Assembly: GCF_937967675.1 (NCBI RefSeq)
Contig: NZ_CALBSN010000135.1
Span: forward strand, 1 to 50,106
DNA from: an uncultured Flavobacterium sp.
Lineage (GTDB): Bacteria > Bacteroidota > Bacteroidia > Flavobacteriales > Flavobacteriaceae
Direction of reading: 5' to 3'
Length of the DNA stretch: 50,106 nucleotides
Part shown: piece by piece, positions 24,156 to 31,994 of the stretch
How positions within the stretch are numbered: position 1 is the first letter of the stretch
Layout: every line of letters begins with the position of its first letter
The notes under the pieces: generated by a model
Databases searched by the model: none
The model's input: the letters and a program-made list of their open reading frames with translations, nothing else
Told to the model about the DNA's origin: nothing
Made by a program: the position numbers and the translations under genes

Positions 24156-24296
24156 TTATTGTTTAGATTCATTGAACATTCTAGTAATCTCTTTCAATTT
24201 TTCGGCACGAGCATTCTTTTTAGCTTTTTCTTTTGCCTGTTCTTTGTGTAATTTATCGTTATGCGCTTTAATATTTTTTGGATTATTTCTTCCCAT
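24156..24296 (-). CDS. small basic protein, 46 residues
   Basis: A short frame with ATG at 24296 and TAA at 24156-24158. It begins MGRNNPKNIKAHND and continues as a lysine/alanine-rich, probably helical segment (KEQAKEKAKKNARAEKLKE), ending FNESKQ. The sequence is strongly amphipathic and basic (about 11 Lys and 4 Arg), suggesting RNA, ribosome or membrane surface binding. It lies three bases upstream of ychJ on the same strand, in the usual operon spacing. A small lysine-rich protein of this kind fits what I recall in flavobacteria, but no family name can be given. Confidence 0.6.
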   Translation of the reverse strand: MGRNNPKNIKAHNDKLHKEQAKEKAKKNARAEKLKEITRMFNESKQ

Positions 24297-24348
24297 TTAC
24301 AAGCTTTTTTGAAGTTTCAAAGATACGAAAATAAAGTATGATAAATTT

Positions 24349-24364
24349 TTGGCACAACAATTGG
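24349..24364 (+). promoter_or_regulatory. possible sigma-54 promoter upstream of a lipoprotein gene
   Basis: TTGGCAC (24349-24355), five bases, then TTGG (24361-24364) resembles the -24/-12 sigma-54 signal TGGCAC-N5-TTGC, with the important last C replaced by G. It is 38 bases upstream of the start codon. No TAnnTTTG box is seen for this gene. Confidence 0.25.
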
Positions 24365-24402
24365 TTATGATTAAATAGGAAATAATTTAAAACTCAAAGA
24401 TT

Positions 24403-24921
24403 ATGAAGAAAATTACTTTATTGATAGCTTTTATCGGGATGATAACACTTCAAAGTTGTACAGTTAATGAAGTTCGAGATGATTATGATAGTGATACTAT
24501 AAGTGAAGTTTTTGAATATACTAATGTTGACTTAACTTATGCAAATGGATATTCGGCTTTATTAGCATATCCACACGCCACTTATACATCTGACATGGTT
24601 TTGGTTTATCGTTTAGTGGATTATGGTGCTGATGGAGATGTTTGGAAATTATTACCAGAAACCTATTATTTTGATGACGGTACTCTGGATTTTGGATATA
24701 GAAATGATTTTACTCGATATGATGCACAAGTAAGTTTATTTGGATATGATTTACCAGGATTACCCAATGGGAATAGATTAGATCAAGTGTTCAGAGTAGT
24801 AGTCATTCCAGCTTACGAGAATAACAAATCATCTTCTGGTAAATTTGACTTTGAAGATTATAATTCAGTAAAAGAACATTTTAATTTAGATTCTGCTAAA
24901 GTAACTAAGATTGAAATGTAA
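24403..24921 (+). CDS. hypothetical lipoprotein
   Basis: A 172-residue lipoprotein: signal MKKITLLIAFIGMITLQSC with lipobox LQSC (Cys19). The mature part is acidic and rich in Tyr and Asp (DDYDSDTISEVFEY, YYFDDGTLDFGY), with beta character and no catalytic motif I know. Similar small lipoproteins are common in flavobacteria, without a known role. It lacks the usual -7 promoter box, but a sigma-54-like element lies upstream. A strong bidirectional terminator follows at 24929-24960. Confidence 0.75.
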   Translation: MKKITLLIAFIGMITLQSCTVNEVRDDYDSDTISEVFEYTNVDLTYANGYSALLAYPHATYTSDMVLVYRLVDYGADGDVWKLLPETYYFDDGTLDFGYRNDFTRYDAQVSLFGYDLPGLPNGNRLDQVFRVVVIPAYENNKSSSGKFDFEDYNSVKEHFNLDSAKVTKIEM

Positions 24922-24928
24922 ATAAAAA

Positions 24929-24960
24929 ATAAGAGCTATCCAATCCGATAGCTCTTTTTT
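24929..24960. terminator. bidirectional terminator
   Basis: GAGCTATC (24933-24940) pairs with GATAGCTC (24947-24954), with an A-run before and a T-run after. It lies between the lipoprotein gene (plus) and the DUF1543 gene (minus). Confidence 0.85.
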
Positions 24961-25522
24961 ATGCCAATATTTTATCCAATTTTAAATAACCAATGTGCTT
25001 TTCATCTTCTGAAATTACATTGGTTTTTGTTATTTTCAAACGATACTTCGATTTGAATTTATCCAAAAGAATATCTTCAATATTGTGAATATCATCAACA
25101 TCAACTCCATATTTATCATCAATATGTGATTCGGCTCCTTTGAAACCATAATGTTTATAGAAAGTAGTTTGTTTGGCTTTCTTAATGGCTTCGGCTTTTG
25201 TTTTAGCAACTGCTAATACTTTATAATGATATTCTTCAAATTCTCCTTCTTTATATCCGCCTAAGTTTAAAAAAAATAATTGCTCTTCTTGTTCTAATTT
25301 TTCCTTATTTGAAACTATTTCAATAGCAAATCCATCAACAGAAGTTACTTTTTGCCAAGCATCGATATGGATTCTTCCTTTAGCTTCAGGCCAAAAATCT
25401 TTCATGTATGGAATTAATTCTTTCAAACCATTTCCAATACCAAAAAAGATATCGTGTTGTTCGGTAAAACGACCTTTTGGGGTGCAACCTAGCATTATCA
25501 TGTATAAATTAGATGTTTTCAT
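24959..25522 (-). CDS. DUF1543 domain protein
   Basis: A 187-residue cytoplasmic protein of the DUF1543 family. Its signature is LYMIMLGCTPKGRFTEQHDIFFGIG near the N-terminus (residues 6-30), and the central FFLNLGGYKEGEFEEYHYK (about 83-101), followed by a lysine-rich helix (AKTKAEAIKKAKQ). The family sometimes has two copies of the unit; here the second, C-terminal, half appears as GVDVDDIHNIEDIL. Function unknown. The stop lies inside the T-run of the terminator shared with the lipoprotein gene, and the start is 125 bases from glnN, in a divergent arrangement. Confidence 0.8.
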   Translation of the reverse strand: MKTSNLYMIMLGCTPKGRFTEQHDIFFGIGNGLKELIPYMKDFWPEAKGRIHIDAWQKVTSVDGFAIEIVSNKEKLEQEEQLFFLNLGGYKEGEFEEYHYKVLAVAKTKAEAIKKAKQTTFYKHYGFKGAESHIDDKYGVDVDDIHNIEDILLDKFKSKYRLKITKTNVISEDEKHIGYLKLDKILA

Positions 25523-25547
25523 AATGTAAAAGTATTAAAAAAATTTT

Positions 25548-25570
25548 TACCCCTAAAAAAATAGGGGGTA
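25548..25570. promoter_or_regulatory. palindrome upstream of glnN, candidate nitrogen-response site
   Basis: TACCCCTA (25548-25555) and TAGGGGGTA (25562-25570) are inverted around A6, with one unpaired G/C. It is centred about 40-45 bases upstream of the glnN -7 box, where activators bind, and that promoter has no -33 TTG. Confidence 0.45.
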
Positions 25571-25597
25571 TATTTATAAAAAAATATAAAAAAATTA

Positions 25598-25605
25598 TAT
25601 ATTTG
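25598..25605 (+). promoter_or_regulatory. -7 promoter box of glnN
   Basis: TATATTTG fits TAnnTTTG, 42 bases before the start codon. The -33 region is pure A/T without TTG. Confidence 0.5.
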
Positions 25606-25647
25606 CATAACTTTTCAAGGGTATAACTTTAAACACACACACAACTT

Positions 25648-27834
25648 ATGTCAACATTTCGTTTTCAAGCTTTAAGAAAGGCAACCGACAGAAAACCAGT
25701 TCACGTAGAGGAATTGGACAGAAAATCAGCTATTTTTGGTAGTAATGTTTTTGGAGATAAAGCAATGCGACAGTTTTTAACCCCAGAGGCTTACAAAGCC
25801 GTTAAAGCTGCTGCTGAAGGAGTAAAAATCGACCGAAAAATTGCCGATTATATTGCATTGGGAATGAAAGAGTGGGCATTATCTAAAGGAGTAACTCATT
25901 ACACGCACTGGTTCCAACCTTTAACCGGAACCACTGCGGAAAAGCACGATGCTTTCTTTGAAACATTTCCTGATGGAAGTGATCCAGTAGAAAAATTCGG
26001 TGGAAGTCAATTGGTACAACAAGAACCGGATGCGTCTTCTTTTCCAAATGGAGGAATTCGTAATACGTTTGAAGCAAGAGGATATACCGCTTGGGATCCA
26101 ACATCTCCAGCATTTATTTTCGGAACTACTTTATGTATTCCAACGGTTTTCGTATCGTATACTGGAGAAGCATTAGATAACAAAACCCCTTTATTAAGAG
26201 CCTTACAAGCAGTAGATTTGGCAGCTATTGAGGTTGCAAAATACTTCGATAAAAACGTAAAAAGAGTAACACCAACTTTAGGTTGGGAACAAGAATATTT
26301 CTTGGTGGATAGTGCTTTAGCTGCGTCAAGACCTGATTTGTTAGCAACAGGAAGAACTTTGTTAGGTCACACTGCTGCAAAAGGACAACAATTAGACGAC
26401 CATTATTTTGGTTCGATTCCTACCAGAGTTTTAACGTATATGCGTGATTTAGAAAACGAATGTATGTTGTTGGGAATTCCAGTTAAAACTCGTCATAATG
26501 AGGTTGCACCAAATCAATTTGAGTTAGCACCAATTTTTGAAGAAATCAATTTAGCAGTTGACCACAACTCGTTATTAATGGATGTAATGCAAAAAGTGGC
26601 AGAACGTCACGATTTCAAAGTGTTATTCCATGAAAAACCATTTAAAGGAGTTAATGGTTCAGGGAAACACAACAACTGGTCATTAGCTACAGATACTGGA
26701 ATTAACTTGTTATCTCCAGGAAAAACGCCAATGAGTAACTTACAATTCTTAACGTTTTTCATCAACACGATCAAAGCGGTTCATGATAATGAAGAATTAT
26801 TAAGAGCTTCGATTGCATCAGCAAGCAACGACCACCGTTTAGGAGCTAACGAGGCGCCACCAGCAATTATTTCGGTTTTCATCGGACAACAATTAACTAA
26901 AGTGTTGGCTGAGTTAGAAGGTGTTTCTCAAGGGAAATTATCACCAGAAGAAAAGACGGATTTAAAATTAAACGTAGTTGGTAAGTTGCCAGACGTTTTA
27001 TTAGACAATACCGATAGAAACAGGACTTCTCCGTTTGCATTCACAGGAAATAAATTTGAGTTTAGAGCAGTTGGTTCTTCTGCAAACTGTGCCGTTTCAA
27101 TGACGACTTTAAATACAATTGTGGCAAAACAATTAAAAGATTTCAAAAATGAAGTTGACGCTTTAATCGAAAAAAAGGATTTAAAGAAAGACGAAGCAAT
27201 TTTCAATGTATTGAGAGAATACATTAAGCAAACGAAAACTATTCTTTTTGAAGGCGACGGTTATAGCGAAGCTTGGGAAAAAGAAGCGAAAAAACGCGGT
27301 TTGAGTAATCACAAAACAACTCCACAAGCATTAAAAGCGAAAGTTTCTAAAAAAGCAATTGCATTGTTTGGAGAAATGGGCGTAATGAATCATGTTGAGG
27401 TAGAATCACGTTACGAAATTGAATTGGAAGAATACGTGAAAAAAATCCAAATCGAAGGTCGTGTTCTTGGTGATATTGCTCGTAATCATGTGGTTCCAAC
27501 AGCAATTAAATACCAAAATGTATTAATTGAAAACGTAAAAGGATTAAAAGAAATCTTTGGTAAAGACTTTGAGAAAATTGCAAAAGAACAAATTTCGTTA
27601 ATCAAAGAAATTTCAGAACATATTGAAGGAATTAATTCTAAGGTTGAAAAAATGACCGAAGAACGCAAAAAAGCAAATGCCTTAACCAGCACAGAAAAAA
27701 TGGCAGACGCATATTGTGATAAAGTAAAACCATATTTTGAAGAAATTCGTTATCATGCTGATAAATTAGAATTATTAGTAGACGACGAACTTTGGACATT
27801 AACTAAATACAGAGAATTGTTATTTACAAAGTAA
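25648..27834 (+). CDS. glnN: glutamine synthetase, type III
   Basis: Joins ammonia to glutamate using ATP, the entry step of ammonium assimilation. The 728-residue length and N-terminal segment MSTFRFQALR...RKSAIFGSNVF mark GSIII (GlnN), the dodecameric form common in Bacteroidota, unlike the 450-residue GSI. Core catalytic stretches are visible: TPTLGWEQEYFLVD (about 211-224), TRHNEVAPNQFELAP (about 283-297), HEKPFKGVNGSGKHNNWSL (about 330-348), and NRTSPFAFTGNKFEFRAVGS. A GSIII-specific helical C-terminus follows residue 550. Single gene, with a palindrome upstream that may be a nitrogen-response site, and a terminator at 27843-27872. Confidence 0.95.
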   Translation: MSTFRFQALRKATDRKPVHVEELDRKSAIFGSNVFGDKAMRQFLTPEAYKAVKAAAEGVKIDRKIADYIALGMKEWALSKGVTHYTHWFQPLTGTTAEKHDAFFETFPDGSDPVEKFGGSQLVQQEPDASSFPNGGIRNTFEARGYTAWDPTSPAFIFGTTLCIPTVFVSYTGEALDNKTPLLRALQAVDLAAIEVAKYFDKNVKRVTPTLGWEQEYFLVDSALAASRPDLLATGRTLLGHTAAKGQQLDDHYFGSIPTRVLTYMRDLENECMLLGIPVKTRHNEVAPNQFELAPIFEEINLAVDHNSLLMDVMQKVAERHDFKVLFHEKPFKGVNGSGKHNNWSLATDTGINLLSPGKTPMSNLQFLTFFINTIKAVHDNEELLRASIASASNDHRLGANEAPPAIISVFIGQQLTKVLAELEGVSQGKLSPEEKTDLKLNVVGKLPDVLLDNTDRNRTSPFAFTGNKFEFRAVGSSANCAVSMTTLNTIVAKQLKDFKNEVDALIEKKDLKKDEAIFNVLREYIKQTKTILFEGDGYSEAWEKEAKKRGLSNHKTTPQALKAKVSKKAIALFGEMGVMNHVEVESRYEIELEEYVKKIQIEGRVLGDIARNHVVPTAIKYQNVLIENVKGLKEIFGKDFEKIAKEQISLIKEISEHIEGINSKVEKMTEERKKANALTSTEKMADAYCDKVKPYFEEIRYHADKLELLVDDELWTLTKYRELLFTK

Positions 27835-27842
27835 TTAAAATA

Positions 27843-27872
27843 AAAATCCCAATCTTTCGATTGGGATTTTTT
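27843..27872 (+). terminator. terminator of glnN
   Basis: AAATCCCAATC / GATTGGGATTT stem with a TTTC loop and a T-run. Confidence 0.85.
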
Positions 27873-28132
27873 GTTTGGCACTTGTTGATAATTTACCCCT
27901 AAATTAACTAATCAAGTACTTAGAATTATTTGCAATATTTTGCAAATTTTGTTAGTGAAATACTTTTAACCCCTTAAATTATTTAACACTAACAGTTTCA
28001 AAACTATAGTAAGGGATATAGCTTTGAAAAGCTTAAAAATTTAGATACGTCAAAATTAAGAGGTTTTGTTCGAGAAGTTGCTGTAGTTTTTCTGCATATT
28101 TTTGCTAAAATGCATTTTTTTTACATTTAAGA

Positions 28133-28163
28133 ATAAAAAAAAGTCTAGCTTTTGCTAGACTTG
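28133..28163 (-). terminator. terminator of the minus-strand sod operon
   Basis: AAGTCTAGC (28141-28149) pairs with GCTAGACTT (28154-28162). The uninterrupted run is on the minus strand (eight T after the stem), so it ends the transcript containing the STM3941-like gene. Confidence 0.8.
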
Positions 28164-28232
28164 ATTTTGATATATAAATTTTGATTGCTTTAACATAGTA
28201 TAGTATTACTCTCGGCTTAGTTGGATTATAAT

Positions 28233-28751
28233 TTAACTGTTTTGTTTTAAAAAAAGATTTAAATTTTCTTCTAGCTCACTTTTTTTACAACTAATTAACA
28301 TAGGTTTTAATGAAAAAGTTCCATTAAAATATTTTGCATTCAATTTCATTATCAAGCGTTTATATGAATTTGTTTCTTTTTTTAAAAAGAAGGATGGGGA
28401 TTTTACTTCAATTGAAATGTGATTTGCAGGATAATTAAAATGATATTTTATTTTTTTTATTTCTGTCCAAGAATATGTCATGTTATTCACATTGTCAATT
28501 AATTCTTTTTCGGTTAAGATAAGTGCTGGTTCACCTTTGATTAAGTGTTTTGAAAATCGAAAAAGATTTGGAATAGCTTCGTTAGATATTATAAAAAGTA
28601 AAAATCCTAGAAAAAAAACTGCTAAGTACGCTTTTACACTAAATAGAGAAACTATAATAATACCTAATATTGTAAAAAGAAAAAGAAAAACAATCAAACT
28701 TACAATAATTGCGAAAGGAGAAAATTTATATTGAATTTCTTTATTCGGCAT
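28233..28751 (-). CDS. two-helix membrane protein, STM3941-like
   Basis: A membrane protein of 172 residues if started at the ATG at 28751 (MPNKEIQYKF). Two adjacent hydrophobic helices (about 14-40 and 44-62) are followed by a soluble PH-like domain with GEPALILTEKELIDN, MTYSWTEIKKIKY and SIEVKSP, the pattern of the STM3941 group of proteins of unknown function. A longer frame from 28799 would overlap the sod gene by 35 bases. Started at 28751, it follows sod by 13 bases as the last gene of the LUD-cdsA-psd operon. Confidence 0.68.
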   Translation of the reverse strand: MPNKEIQYKFSPFAIIVSLIVFLFLFTILGIIIVSLFSVKAYLAVFFLGFLLFIISNEAIPNLFRFSKHLIKGEPALILTEKELIDNVNNMTYSWTEIKKIKYHFNYPANHISIEVKSPSFFLKKETNSYKRLIMKLNAKYFNGTFSLKPMLISCKKSELEENLNLFLKQNS

Positions 28752-28764
28752 TTTAGTCTTAAAA

Positions 28765-29538
28765 TTAAATCTTGCTAATCGCTGTTTCATATTTTGCATT
28801 CACTACATTCCAATCGATTACATTGAAAATAGCGGTTAAATATTCATTGCGTTTGTTTTGGTAGTTTAAGTAGTATGCGTGTTCCCAAACATCAATAGCT
28901 AAGATAGGTGTTCCTCTTACTTCGGCATTTGGCATTAAAGGATTGTCTTGGTTTGCAGTGCTAGTAACTGCTAATTTTCCGTCTCGTGTTACTACTAACC
29001 AAGCCCAACCGCTTCCAAATTGGCCCGCAGCCGCATCGGTAAGTTGTTTTTGTAAATTGTCAAACGAACCCATTTCGGCAGTAATAGCTTCTGCTAAAGC
29101 GCCTTTTGGAGTGCCACCACCTTTTGGATTTAATATTTCGAAAAACAAATTGTGGTTGTAGTAGCCACCAGCATTATTTCGGATTTCTTTATTGTTTACG
29201 TCTAAGTTTTTTAGAATATCTTCAACGGTTTTTAGTTCTAAATCGGTTCCAATTACGGCTTTGTTTAGTTTGTTTGCGTAACCTAAATGATGTTTTGAAT
29301 AGTGGATTTCCATAGTACGACCATCAATATGAGGTTCTAAGTCATCATAAGTATATTTTAATCCTCGCATTTGGAAAATACCGCCTTCAGTAACTTTAAC
29401 ATCTGCAGGGTTTCCTAGAGCCGAAATTTTAGTTTCTACTTCAGGATCTGGAATTTTTACTTCAACGAGATCGTTTTCTTTTTTACAACTTGTTATCATT
29501 AGCGATACACAAGCTATCCACAACAAAGACTTTTTCAT
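28765..29538 (-). CDS. sodA: superoxide dismutase, Mn/Fe family, lipoprotein
   Basis: Converts superoxide to O2 and H2O2. The 257-residue protein has a lipoprotein signal (MKKSLLWIACVSLMITSC, Cys18) and a linker before the SOD fold, which starts near residue 58. Metal ligands are H79 (TMEIHYSKHH), H129 (NHNLFF), D216 and H220 (DVWEHAYY). AGG before the second ligand and QDNP at 197-200, where FeSOD has another pattern, favour the manganese or cambialistic type. An exported, membrane-anchored form is unusual for this family and would act outside the cytoplasm. Eight bases separate it from the ACBP gene. Confidence 0.88.
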   Translation of the reverse strand: MKKSLLWIACVSLMITSCKKENDLVEVKIPDPEVETKISALGNPADVKVTEGGIFQMRGLKYTYDDLEPHIDGRTMEIHYSKHHLGYANKLNKAVIGTDLELKTVEDILKNLDVNNKEIRNNAGGYYNHNLFFEILNPKGGGTPKGALAEAITAEMGSFDNLQKQLTDAAAGQFGSGWAWLVVTRDGKLAVTSTANQDNPLMPNAEVRGTPILAIDVWEHAYYLNYQNKRNEYLTAIFNVIDWNVVNAKYETAISKI

Positions 29539-29546
29539 GATAGTAG

Positions 29547-29828
29547 TTATAGATTTCGTTCTTTTAATAATTCGTTTATAATTCGAATATATTCGCTTTT
29601 AGCTTCCGTAACAGTTAAATGTTTTACTTGCATCCAAGCGTTAAGTTTGAAAGCATTTATGATATCTTGTGGGTTTTGAAATAATAGTGAGTTGGTCGTT
29701 TCGGAAGTAGCTTGTTTGTACAAACCATACAATATCAATTGCACATCGTGAGGCACTGATTCCTGTGGAATCAATTGCGCATTAGCAAATGCTTCATCAA
29801 ATAATGTATTTAAATCCTTTTCGCTCAT
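29547..29828 (-). CDS. acyl-CoA-binding protein
   Basis: A 93-residue four-helix protein that holds long-chain acyl-CoA in the cytosol. The family's conserved ligand-contact segment is visible: LYGLYKQATSE (about 48-58), followed by FKLNAWMQVKHLTVTEAKSEYI (60-81) with the Lys and Tyr that contact CoA. Acyl-CoA-binding proteins are rare in bacteria overall but occur in flavobacteria. Its place three bases after psd and downstream of cdsA makes a role in supplying acyl groups for phospholipid synthesis likely; that role is inferred from context. Confidence 0.85.
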   Translation of the reverse strand: MSEKDLNTLFDEAFANAQLIPQESVPHDVQLILYGLYKQATSETTNSLLFQNPQDIINAFKLNAWMQVKHLTVTEAKSEYIRIINELLKERNL

Positions 29829-29831
29829 TAT

Positions 29832-30485
29832 CTATGCCTTTTTACTAATAATAGTTTTATTTCCGATAGCTTTATCACCTAATTTTACGTTAATTTCTGT
29901 TCCTAATGGTAAATAAATATCTACTCTTGAACCAAATTTAATGAATCCAGCATCTTTGCCTTGAACAACTCGCATGCCTTCTTGAGCATAATTTACAATT
30001 CGTCTTGCTAAAGCACCAGCAATTTGACGATATAATATTTCGCCATATATTCTGTTATTAATAACAACAGTAGTTCTTTCATTTTCTTCACTTGCTTTTG
30101 GATGCCAAGCTACTAAGTATTTTCCAGGGTGATATTTGCTGTATTTTACAATTCCGTTTACGCAATAACGCGTAACGTGAACGTTGATAGGCGACATGAA
30201 GATAGAAACCATCAAACGTTTATCTTTGAAATATTCAGGTTCAAAAACTTCTTCAATTACCACCACTTTTCCATCAACAGGAGCTAAAATATGATTGTCA
30301 CTATTGTCTGCAACACGAGTTGGGTTTCTGAAAAACTGTAAAACCAAAATTAAAATTACCAAAGCAAACAAATATAAAGCAGTTCGTAACCAATTTATTG
30401 AAACAAATGCATCAGTTAAGAAAATAATCCCAACAACTAATAGTAGGGTAATTAGAATGATTTTAGCGCCTTCTTTATGAAACAT
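29832..30485 (-). CDS. psd: phosphatidylserine decarboxylase, short form
   Basis: Makes phosphatidylethanolamine from phosphatidylserine at the inner membrane. The 217-residue proenzyme has two N-terminal membrane helices (about 8-25 and 32-50), then FFRNPTR, PVDGKV and SIFMSPINVHVTR. The self-cleavage site GS (G185-S186 in KFGSRVD) generates the pyruvoyl group at the new N-terminus of the small chain. It is the short archaeal/Bacteroidota form, without the E. coli length. It overlaps cdsA by 11 bases and precedes the ACBP gene by three. Confidence 0.92.
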   Translation of the reverse strand: MFHKEGAKIILITLLLVVGIIFLTDAFVSINWLRTALYLFALVILILVLQFFRNPTRVADNSDNHILAPVDGKVVVIEEVFEPEYFKDKRLMVSIFMSPINVHVTRYCVNGIVKYSKYHPGKYLVAWHPKASEENERTTVVINNRIYGEILYRQIAGALARRIVNYAQEGMRVVQGKDAGFIKFGSRVDIYLPLGTEINVKLGDKAIGNKTIISKKA

Positions 30486-31281
30486 AGTATAAAATTAAAT
30501 AAAATAAATTAATAAAAGGAATTACAAATATAATACTATCTAGTCGATCTAGTATACCTCCGTGACCAGGCATTATATTTCCGGTGTCTTTTATGCCAGC
30601 AACTCGTTTTAATTTTGATTCGATTAAATCACCTAATGTGCTGAAAATACTAACAATTGCAGCAATAATAATCCAAATGTAAAGTGCGGATGCCATGATG
30701 TAATAATTAGCTAGCAAAGCTCCAACGATTACAGTAAATACTAATCCACCTACAAAACCTTCAATTGTTTTTTTAGGAGAAACACTTGGGAAAAGTTTGT
30801 TTTTACCTATGTTTTTTCCAACTAAGTATGCGAATGTGTCGTTTGTCCAAATTAAAACGATGATAGAAATTAAAATTTTAGGATTGTAGCCTTTAATTCC
30901 CATTGCAACATAATTTGCTAATATAAAAGGAAGAATTACATAGCCAAACAAAAGAAAATATCTCGTGTAAATTTTAAAATTAGACTTGTTCGCATTGAAT
31001 AAATAAAGTAATAATTTGATAGAAGTTACAATAGAAATAGCTGTTAAAGCAGTATTTAAATAGATATCTGAATTTTTATTCCAAAAGGTGAAGTAGGAAC
31101 TAGCTGCAATGGGAATACTTAAGTAAAAGTTTAATCCACACATTTTACAAAATTCGTAAACTCCAATCACTAAAAAGGCACCAAAAAGAATTGCTAAACC
31201 CTCTCTAGAATAAGAAATGCAGCCTAAAAGTAATACAACATAAACGGCTCCAGATAATGCTCTTTTTAGCGTTTCGTTCAT
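30475..31281 (-). CDS. cdsA: phosphatidate cytidylyltransferase (CDP-diglyceride synthase)
   Basis: Makes CDP-diacylglycerol from CTP and phosphatidic acid, the precursor of all bacterial phospholipids. The 268-residue form from ATG 31281 (MNETLKRALSG) is a polytopic membrane protein with about eight helices. The family signature is near the C-terminus: KDTGNIMPGHGGILDRLDS, preceded by SPKKTIEGFVGG. A longer frame from 31326 would extend into the LUD gene and lacks support: the ATG at 31281 is two bases after the LUD stop. It is followed by psd, its pathway partner. Confidence 0.92.
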   Translation of the reverse strand: MNETLKRALSGAVYVVLLLGCISYSREGLAILFGAFLVIGVYEFCKMCGLNFYLSIPIAASSYFTFWNKNSDIYLNTALTAISIVTSIKLLLYLFNANKSNFKIYTRYFLLFGYVILPFILANYVAMGIKGYNPKILISIIVLIWTNDTFAYLVGKNIGKNKLFPSVSPKKTIEGFVGGLVFTVIVGALLANYYIMASALYIWIIIAAIVSIFSTLGDLIESKLKRVAGIKDTGNIMPGHGGILDRLDSIIFVIPFINLFYLILYYVS

Positions 31282-31283
31282 TA

Positions 31284-31889
31284 TTATAAATCTTCTAAAA
31301 GAAGTAAGTAAAGATTTTTGTGACAACTACCATAGTGTAAAAAATCTTGTTCTTTTACTTCTTCAAAGTATTTTATGGTTGTAATATTTGAGGGATAATT
31401 TTTTTCGTGTGTACTTTTTATTCTTCTCAAACCATCACTTTTACTATTCACAATTTGGCTAGTGGTAGCAAAAACAATCATGTTTGTAGGCAGTTCATTC
31501 GGTTTGAAATGCTTTAATTGATAGGATGAGAATAAAATTGAACCTTCATCAGCAATTAAATTTTCACATGAAGAAAGAAAAAATAAGGGATTAGTAGAAT
31601 CGTTGTATGTTAATTTATTGTCGTCAAGTAAGTAAAGTAATCGATTGTCAAAACATTGAGCATTACACTCAAACCAATCATTCTCTGCTAATATGTTTTC
31701 AAAATTCTCGGCAATTTCATTTAAATTTTCACAATAAATAAATTTACCTCCATTTCCTTTGAAATTGAAAGTAAATTGTTCATCGATTGGTAAAGAAGAA
31801 TCAGGAGTGTAAGGACTCTTGATTTCTTGTTTTTTGTCATTGCCTTCCTCTTCCGATGGTGTGCCAAAAAATTTTCTAAAAAGACTCAT
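31284..31889 (-). CDS. LUD-domain (LutC-like) protein
   Basis: A 201-residue cytoplasmic protein with a LUD/DUF162 fold. Recognisable parts are the central CENLIADEGSILF...YQLKHFKPNELPTNMIVFATTSQIV. LutC members act with LutA and LutB in lactate oxidation, but those genes are absent here. In flavobacteria the gene is found between ftsH and cdsA, as here, so a different, membrane-associated role is likely; this is inference. It follows the ftsH terminator by about 40 bases and has its own -7 box (31920-31927), so it probably starts the LUD-cdsA-psd-ACBP-sod-STM3941 transcript. Confidence 0.78.
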   Translation of the reverse strand: MSLFRKFFGTPSEEEGNDKKQEIKSPYTPDSSLPIDEQFTFNFKGNGGKFIYCENLNEIAENFENILAENDWFECNAQCFDNRLLYLLDDNKLTYNDSTNPLFFLSSCENLIADEGSILFSSYQLKHFKPNELPTNMIVFATTSQIVNSKSDGLRRIKSTHEKNYPSNITTIKYFEEVKEQDFLHYGSCHKNLYLLLLEDL

Positions 31890-31919
31890 GTATCTTTAGC
31901 AGGTTTAAACTGTGAAAAT

Positions 31920-31927
31920 CAAAGATA
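31920..31927 (-). promoter_or_regulatory. -7 promoter box of the LUD-cdsA-psd operon
   Basis: TATCTTTG on the minus strand fits TAnnTTTG, 30 bases before the LUD start codon and directly after the ftsH terminator. Confidence 0.4.
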
Positions 31928-31930
31928 AAA

Positions 31931-31967
31931 AAAATCTTAGTTCTAAACCTAAAGAACTAAGATTTTT
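31931..31967 (-). terminator. terminator of ftsH
   Basis: AATCTTAGTTCT (from 31933) pairs with AGAACTAAGATT on the other side of a short loop, with a T-run on the minus strand. The gap from the ftsH stop is about 28 bases. Confidence 0.85.
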
Positions 31968-31994
31968 ATTAATATTATTTTGTTGATAAGTTAC

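Larger units (their letters stand above)
27835..28232. other. 398-bp gene-free spacer between convergent transcripts
   Basis: It holds the glnN terminator, a hairpin at 27951-27993 (GTTAGTG/CACTAAC with an inner AAATA/TATTT), and the minus-strand terminator at 28133-28163. ACCCCTAAA at 27895-27903 repeats the half-site seen upstream of glnN. A start-less open frame of 45 codons (27993-28130) encodes a hydrophobic peptide (VVFLHIFAKM...) that I do not recognise; it could be a decayed gene tail or chance. Confidence 0.45.

Noticed and set aside
31284..31889. Lactate-utilisation operon (lutABC)
   Set aside because: Only a LutC-like LUD gene is present, without lutA or lutB, within an ftsH/phospholipid gene cluster.
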